Assembly: GCA_026874595.1 (NCBI GenBank)
Contig: CM049319.1
Coordinates: forward strand, 20,077,601 to 20,141,600
DNA: 64,000 bases
Direction of reading: 5' to 3'
DNA from: Sipunculus nudus
Lineage: Eukaryota > Annelida > Sipuncula > Golfingiida > Sipunculidae
Below the pieces are notes generated by a model that had not been told where the DNA came from, searched no databases, and saw only the letters and a program-made list of their open reading frames with translations. Every line of letters begins with the position of its first letter. Within the stretch, counting starts at the first letter, position 1. This document shows positions 57,983 through 64,000 of this stretch, one piece after another. Made by a program: the position numbers and the translations under genes.

Positions 57983-58092
57983 TCACATGACTTTCACATA
58001 ATTGGCTGGGAATATCCCTGTTCGGCCATGTAGTGTCCCTTCCCACCAGTCATCCTGTGTGGCTGTCCTTGTTAGCACTGTGATCTCATCAC
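57983..58092 (-). CDS. SH3YL1-like: SH3YL1-like last coding exon (SH3 C-terminal half)
   Basis: The exon encodes (G)DEITVLTRTATQDDWWEG to GIFPANYVKVM and TGA. The DWWEG and GIFPANYV motifs form the proline-peptide-binding surface. The acceptor on the - strand is TTCCAAAG. The split Gly codon joins FKEG to DEITV. Confidence 0.92.
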
Positions 58093-61000
58093 CTTTGGAA
58101 CAATAGAAAGCAAAACTACAGGCTTTACAAAAATCACATCTATTGTATGTATTACTTATAAAGAATTAAAACATGCTTATACTTATGAAAATAAAAAATG
58201 CAATATTTGAATTTTAGCATCTTAACGGGTAGATTATATTTACCTGGCAGTAGTTATATTGAGTGATCTTACCAAATTAGTTAACGTAAGAATCGTTATA
58301 AATTGAACACAATTTCAATTATCTGTATTCCAGCTGTAGCCATGTTGGTAAACATACAAGCTCTCCTGTATGAGGCGGTTTCACAATAAGCCAATTTAAA
58401 AGCTATAAAATTACCGAAACAGTCAAACATTCCACTCAGCACATGTTTTTGTTCATCATCAATACTGTGCTGAACTTAAATAGGCCATGCTCTAGAAAAC
58501 CTGAGAATTTACTCACCCTCTTTGAATGCCAAATCATAAGGCTGTTCTCCAGGAAAGTTCCACATTGCTTTGCATTTTGGTGGTGCATCCCAGGCAGAGT
58601 TTGCCAATGCAGTGGCTCCCTCTATGGCTCCCTCTGGCTGAGACCATATTTTATGTGTTGGTGATTTCTGAGTGAATGACTGCCGACTGAAATGTAAATC
58701 AGTGATGCCAAGCTTTATTGCCTCCGGTATGCATGCATCCCCATTCAAGTGTGTGTTTCTTCACAACATAACTCACACAATCATGAAGGGAATCTCACAA
58801 AATTTTCAGGGCATTTCGGGAATGGGTCAATGAATCAATTAGATCCAGCACATGATCAGGATTGAGTAACATCATCAAGGGATATTCACAAATGTACAGT
58901 CACTTGTGCAAGATGAACCTTGGAATATGGGCACAATAAATGAATACAAACACAGTTCTGGGAACATCCCATAATAGCGACCCCCCCTCCCCCACATGGC
59001 GGAGGCTTGCATTCCTTTGAATGCAGATTTCTAGTATGGGAACCCTTTTCAATTTCAAGTACATTTTTAACTTGAGACTTCAAACCTAGAACTTTATTAA
59101 CAAAATGACACAAAGCTTTTCAAAAGTTAAATATCTTGGAAAGTCATTTAGGCCTATTTATTTCCATGACTGTGGTAAAAAAAAGTTAAGGAAATGGACT
59201 AAACAAGAAATCCAGTTTACTATTTTACTGGAACCTAATCAGAGTATAGCTAATACTACCTCCAGTCTGTATTAATGGTCCAAGTGTAATAGCTTAAGTA
59301 CCTTGAAAGGGCTTGAATTTAAGATGACAATTCAAAGGCCATGAATGGTCTTGAAAACTGCACTTTTTTCATTAAAATCCTGAAAAGATCTTGAAATTTG
59401 AATGTCATATGAATGTCATGGTAAAAATTTAGAATCTGAAATGGATTATAATGAGCTCTTTAAGAATTTAATTTAAAGTCCTTGAATCAGTGTTTAAACC
59501 ATATATCAAGTTACTGAACAGTGGTAACAGACCATAAAATGTCTTCATTTTGCTTACTGGCATGTGGACCTTTATGGTGAAACTTGGTTTGAATCAGGAC
59601 TACAGCCCTGATCTATTAAGACCATATGCACCTAAGCCAGTGCATCTATTAAGGTCATGTTAACCTTTGCTTACAACACACTATTTCAACAACAGTCCTC
59701 ACCCACCTTTTCACCACAGTCTGTTTGGTCACCGTCGTGCGAGTCTCCTTTCTCTGGTACACAGATGAAGCTCGCTTGGAGGTTGACTTGGTCATCATTG
59801 TTACCTCTCTTTGTTGCCTCATACTGACACCGCGTGTCCTGTCCTATAAACATGAAATACAGTCAAATCTCTTATGTCATATTCAATTTTGTTCGACTGT
59901 CAATAAAGTGTCAAAGATGTCAGCTATAAGTACATGAACACTTTAGTTAAATTATTACTTAGTTAATCCTGCTTGAGTCTGATAATGATAAATGTCAAGC
60001 TTGCCTTAAACTTTAAAAAAAATGGAGTTATTAACTTATTAACATGCCATGCTGGTTCTGACTACACAATTAAATATTGCTGAAGATACATATTTTCAAT
60101 GGAATACATAAATTTTAATACAATTCATTTTCCACTTCTCTGATATCTTTGGTATATTTCATAGAAATGTGTGCTTCTTCTAACAGACAAGTAAACCTCT
60201 AAAGGTTGATGAGTTAAATCCTTAAAATCTCAGAATCCCAAATGGTGCTCAATAAATGACTTACCTTGTCTGCAGAGCTACTGCCATCCTCTTTATCTCC
60301 TGACCTGTGTTTCTGTTCAACATAAAAAAACAATTACATTATTTTTATAAAGAACAATAATCACACCTAAATAAATAATGATGATATAATCGCTACCGCC
60401 AGGAGGGTATATGATCATTACTATTTGTGTGTGAGTTGGTGAGTGTTCACAACATAACCCACGCGAGAATAAATGGAATCTCATAAAATTTTCAGGGCAT
60501 TTGGGGAATGGGCCAATGAAGAAATGGTTAGATTTTGGTGTGGATCTGGCACATGATCAGGATTCAGGAAGCTCATCAAGAAATATTCACAAATGTAAAA
60601 GCACATATGCATGAATGAACCTTGGAATATCAGCTGAATTTTGAATGCAAACATGGTTTTGTGGTTGCATTACTTAGGATGCAGATTTCTTGTTTCTTTA
60701 TAAAGTCATTGTAAACATGCATAGTAAAGATTTTATGGTGTGGTGAAAGTGAATACAAAACCACAGCTTTCCCTGTGTTCAGGGTTCAGGAAAAAATCCT
60801 GTTTCTCTTTATGTAATTGAAAAGATTTTGAGTGTTATGAAAGTATGTTCCTGGAAGGTCACTTTTTTACCATATATATATACTGTGGTTGCCGTTGTGT
60901 ATGATAGGCTCTAATTTTGCAATATTCGCAAATGGGAAGTTTTTGTGAATATGAATCACTCTGGTATAAGCTGCACTTTTATCTGGGAAGAACAAGAGGG

Positions 61001-61258
61001 TTCTGATGCATCTGCACAAATGGATTAGTTTTCACACCTCTACAAAATTGTCTAATCAACAATATAATATGTGGATGGTATCACAACCTTCTCATGCAAA
61101 CATGCAATAATTATTGCCAAAACATCAACTATGGGATTTTTTTTATTTTTCATTATAAATGCAAATACGGTGTACTTTGATTTCACAGATTCTGGTGCAA
61201 TGGCAAAAATGAAACCCCGGCTAAAAGTTCAAAATGAAAAAATGTGAAATTTCAGCCT

Positions 61259-61291
<33 letters not shown>

Positions 61292-61736
61292 TTATTTTAT
61301 CTTATTAACTTACTGGAGTGTTTACCAGACAATATAAAATCTATCCCTACTGAATCTGTCTGATATTTGCATGTGATAAATACCCTGACTCCCATCAAAG
61401 GAGTATAATATTGCATAAAATACACAGTTTTCCCAATATTATGGGAGGCCCATCTTTGGTCCCACTTAACCTTTGAAAATTACAGATAAAACCATGCTTC
61501 CTGAAAATAGATTACCAAATAATTGAATCATACGTACCCTGACCATTGCTACGACTCCCCCACCAGCCATAGCTTTCTTCCCCTCCTTGACTGCTTGTCG
61601 TTTTGCGTAAGCCAGGGCAGCCTTCTGGAACATAGCTTCATGCTCATAAAGGACATTATACAGGTCATCACAGACATCAGGTGGGTCTACATCCCCATTA
61701 AGAATCTCACAGGCACGGATAGACTCTCCATAAAAC
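57983..61736 (-). CDS. SH3YL1-like: SH3YL1-like protein, last five coding exons, 5' incomplete
   Basis: Five exons join in phase to 220 residues ending at TGA (57985-57983). Residues 1-30 (FYGESIRACEILNGD then DVCDDLYNVLY) match the end of the SYLF lipid-binding domain of SH3YL1 (FYCQDIRAYDILFGD then AEDLYEIL). Residues 31-160 are a basic, Ser/Thr-rich linker (MTKSTSKRASS, ETRTTVTKQ). Residues 163-220 are an SH3 domain with AMWNF in place of ALYDF, GDEITV, the WW pair at 200-201, and GIFPANY with P213 and Y216. In vertebrates SH3YL1 binds phosphoinositides and acts in membrane ruffling and endocytic transport; this is inferred by family. Exons for the N-terminal SYLF region must lie right of the window. 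The linker differs from vertebrates and is longer. Confidence 0.87.
58517..58686 (-). CDS. SH3YL1-like: SH3YL1-like penultimate exon (SH3 N-terminal half)
   Basis: The exon encodes (S)RQSFTQKSPTHKIWSQPEG to CKAMWNFPGEQPYDLAFKE(G). The first SH3 strand reads CKAMWNF. Acceptor TTTCAG, donor GTGAGT. The residues before the SH3 are Ala/Ser-rich and unordered in appearance. Confidence 0.9.
58746..59030. repeat. Dispersed repeat, copy 1, in SH3YL1-like intron
   Basis: CTCACAAAATTTTCAGGGCA, GGGAATGGGTCAATGAA and CACATGATCAGGATT recur in the same order at 60435-60680. The ends ACATGGCGGAGGC here and CGCTACCGCCAGGAGG at the other copy may be the two termini of one family. Confidence 0.6.
59707..59843 (-). 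CDS. SH3YL1-like: SH3YL1-like linker exon 2
   Basis: The exon encodes DRTRGVSMRQQREVTMMTKS to VTKQTVVK plus AG of a Ser codon. It is rich in Thr, Ser, Lys and Arg, with no recognised domain. Acceptor TTATAG, donor GTGGGT. Only this phase joins both neighbouring exons. Confidence 0.8.
60265..60312 (-). CDS. SH3YL1-like: SH3YL1-like linker micro-exon
   Basis: This 48-bp exon encodes KHRSGDKEDGSSSADK in phase 0 at both ends, so it could be skipped without frame change. It is preceded by a T run and TTGAACAG and followed by GTAAGT. The composition suggests a flexible linker. Confidence 0.7.
60388..60680. repeat. Dispersed repeat, copy 2, in SH3YL1-like intron
   Basis: This is the second copy of the repeat at 58746-59030, including ATATTCACAAATGTA and GAACCTTGGAATAT. 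The head CGCTACCGCCAGGAGGGTAT is present only here. Confidence 0.6.
61259..61292. repeat. (CA)n(TA)n microsatellite
   Basis: A CA run is followed directly by a TA run. Confidence 0.9.
61538..61736 (-). CDS. SH3YL1-like: SH3YL1-like exon with end of SYLF domain
   Basis: The exon encodes 66 residues, FYGESIRACEILNGD to MAGGGVVAMVR, entered in phase after one base. Acceptor GCTTGAAG, donor GTACGT. FY-xx-IRA-x-ILxGD is the conserved end of SYLF in SH3YL1; the following helix (EHEAMFQKAALAYAKRQA) is basic. No further upstream exon was found before the window ends. Confidence 0.88.
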
Positions 61737-61857
61737 CTTCAAGCAGACAAGCAAATATATATAAAATATGACAAATATGTATATCACATGTTGACATGTT
61801 TATTGAAAAGTGGGATTTCATAAAAGTACAGATTAACCAAACCTTGCTTCATAGGAA

Positions 61858-61896
61858 GAACAAGTGACCCATGGGTCATGATGCTTAGCTGACTAA
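61858..61896 (-). mobile_element. Isolated 3' terminus of family A/B
   Basis: AACAAGTGACCCATGGGTC followed by ATGATGCTTAGCTGAC is the reverse complement of the 3' end of family A/B (subterminal inverted repeat plus palindrome). No body is attached. Confidence 0.7.
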
Positions 61897-62194
61897 CATG
61901 TTTGTAAAGGCTATAATACTAGATGGACTGAAATATTGATATAGAAATATACTAATCAACTTCCATGAGCCTCTCCTTCCTAGGGAAAGGGGGGGGGGTT
62001 AAAAAAACTAAGTGTACCTGATAGTCATGCATCAAGATTTTTTTAAATTAATAATAAACAGATTCTGATAAAAATAATCTGGAAAAACTATCTGCAGGAA
62101 AGTCCAGCAAAATTTGGCTGTGTTGAAGAGATTCACAGGAATATGTTGATGCACATAAGGTCTGAACAGACATGGGGTCTATTACAGTTGTTCT

Positions 62195-62326
62195 ATCACT
62201 ATTACTATTACTATTACTTTCAATTTCTGATATTACTATTACTATTACTATTACCACATTTTATCTTCTATTACTATTACTATTACTATTACTGGGGTAT
62301 CTATTACTATTACTATTACTATTACA
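62195..62326. repeat. (ATTACT)n microsatellite, interrupted
   Basis: Three blocks of ATTACTATTACT are separated by short unique spacers. The low-complexity frames across it are not genes. Confidence 0.9.
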
Positions 62327-62519
62327 TAAACTGATGGGAGGATTCTAGACTTTGCGCTGCCATGAGAGCTATAAACTAGCACTGCAATCACATTTTTATA
62401 TTATATATTAATATTAGAAGCACCTATATCATCCAGTTACCTACACAATTCTCTTATACTTATATAACAATAAGCCTAATGATACTGGAGATTTTAATTA
62501 TTCCAGCTTCTTTAATTCT

Positions 62520-62521
<2 letters not shown>

Positions 62522-62572
<51 letters not shown>
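62522..62572. repeat. (TA)n microsatellite
   Basis: About 25 TA dinucleotides. Confidence 0.95.
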
Positions 62573-62575
<3 letters not shown>

Positions 62576-64000
62576 ACCTCAATGATTATTGGGGCGTTTC
62601 AAGTCAAAATTATAAGATAATTGTATGAACTCTTCAATACATGTTATTTAAAAGCAACCCATTGTAAAGACCCTGGCATATGTAAAATATTGATTTATAA
62701 TTATATGCATACTTGTACATTTTTTATTATTTTCATATATATTTCACATAACTTTATTTTACAGTACATACTTCTGTTAAGATTTAATCTTCTTTCGCAT
62801 AATTAATAAATAAAGTTCAGTGTAACTAAAAATGGTCTCCAAAGGAATTATTCATGATTATGTCATATTAATATTTAGTATCAAAGCTGACAATTTAGTC
62901 CTTTATGTTTGTATCAGGAGAGGAATTTTGGTAGGGCTGTGTCCTGTTTCTACTGTTTACATCAAGATTCTGGACAGATTCTAAACTGGAGACAAAAGTA
63001 CCCCATCTTCTCAAGTGTATATGGGCACTTTCACACTAAAGGTTGGATATGAAAATTTGTTAAACAATGGTTCACAGGTAAGTTTTGTGGCTGAAAATAT
63101 GATACATATTATCATATTTGTAAAGGCCACACCAGCCTCTATAAACACAGAAAATTTTATAACTATAAGCCAATTTTTTAAGAAGTTCTGGCCATTTAAG
63201 TGTGATTTTCATCAAATTTTTGACTCTCACTCACAAAAATGGAAAAATTTAATGGAAAATATTACTGAAATTTGTTTACCAGAACAAAAATATTCTAATC
63301 ACAGCACATGCTGTAGCATGTAAACTACAAGTGCTCCAAGTTTCATGACTTTCATGGTGGTGGTTAAAATAATCCAATCAATATCCTTCAGTATAATAAT
63401 TGGTTAAAAAATTTTGCTCGGACCTGTCCTCTCCAGTACATTGCATCCTTACAAGAAATGTAATTCTCATGTCGCAAAACAAAATCCTGCTTTAAACAGC
63501 CAGTATTATATCTAATCATGTTTTGGTAACTAAGGGCTGGGTATGTGTGTCCTGAGGGGGATGATTTGGCACTTGTTTACCTGGTATATGCCTGTTAAAA
63601 AAATTGTCCTCTCCAGTACATACAGATAAAATTCACTTTAATGTAGAATTTAAAAGCCTATTTTAGTTTATATGTAACAGGTAGCTAGGAAGATAAATTC
63701 CCTGGTGTTTGCATTGCATACCATCTAATATTCTGTGGCCAGTTTAGCAATGAGAGTATCTGTTAAAATGTCCTCTCCAGTACAATCATTTTTAACATGA
63801 GGCAGGCTAGAGGAATACGTCTCCAAGTAAGCTTAATATTTACTTCAAGTTTGTCCTAGTGATAAATATAAATAGACTGACTGGTTTAGGGAAGTAGTTT
63901 GGCACATTATATATATAAATTAGCATGTAACTCCATTCATTGTCATACCAATGTTTAGAGTGATGAATCTTCATTGATGAATTCATGATAAAGCCTTTCT
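62573..64000. repeat. SH3YL1-like intron with a weak tandem repeat
   Basis: TGTCCTCTCCAGTACA occurs exactly at 63425-63440, 63605-63620 and 63769-63784, 180 and 164 bp apart. The sequence between is only loosely alike (for example GATGATTTGGCACTTG and GTAGTTTGGCACATT). I see no exon or known family here. Confidence 0.5.

Noticed and set aside
62143-62334. Tyr- and Leu-rich frame
   Set aside because: It is a translation of the (ATTACT)n microsatellite.
63015-63323. 102-codon plus-strand frame
   Set aside because: AT-rich with no known domain, antisense to an intron of the SH3YL1-like gene; chance frame is more likely.

Overview
This is a low-GC, intron-rich, repeat-dense animal genomic window. 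The repeats point to a lophotrochozoan, most likely a mollusc (probably a bivalve): non-coding elements whose 5' ends carry a hairpin followed by GTCCGTC/GTCTGTC runs, which I know from general experience of molluscan genomes. I ran no database search.

Two protein-coding genes can be read with confidence, and they face each other. (1) On the + strand, positions 9632-42816 carry fifteen exons of a USP44/USP49-type ubiquitin hydrolase. They include most of the UBP zinc finger, the whole catalytic domain and the stop codon; the first coding exon(s) lie left of the window. All splice phases join to one open frame of 621 residues. (2) On the - strand, positions 61736-57983 carry the last five coding exons (220 residues) of an SH3YL1-type protein: the end of the SYLF domain, a basic linker and the C-terminal SH3 domain. 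Its 5' part lies right of the window. The two genes converge on a 15 kb intergenic region. They have no obvious functional link.

Nearly everything else is mobile or satellite DNA. Positions 293-9197 hold nested copies of a hairpin-headed element family with internal tandem arrays (338-bp and 280-bp units, each carrying the palindrome GGTGGCGCCACC), plus a 1.15-kb insertion with a 6-bp target duplication. Positions 9.9-13.7 kb hold two further repeat families between the early USP exons. Positions 15.3-19.75 kb hold a three-level nest of elements. Positions 25.5-27.2 kb hold another hairpin-headed element and a TTAA-flanked element. A 26-bp minisatellite (28.67-29.96 kb) begins right at the splice donor of USP exon 9 (as numbered here). 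Positions 30.6-33.7 kb, 37.5-39.0 kb and 40.1-42.0 kb hold more hairpin-headed elements, and 35.7-36.3 kb holds a LINE fragment. The intergenic region has several CAGTG-type MITEs, a 1.6-kb 20-bp minisatellite, a full inverted copy of the main element (50.03-52.59 kb) and a CCGTATTTATTC-TIR element that carries a 5S-rRNA-like segment.

The most interesting signal is the mobile-element architecture. Several unrelated sequence families share a 5' hairpin, a TCCG microsatellite and internal tandem modules. The two families whose 3' ends are visible also have a subterminal inverted copy of the 5' end and a 3' hairpin ending in CTTG or CTAG. This is the pattern expected of non-autonomous Helitron/Helentron elements. 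The window contains its own empty-site controls for two insertions.
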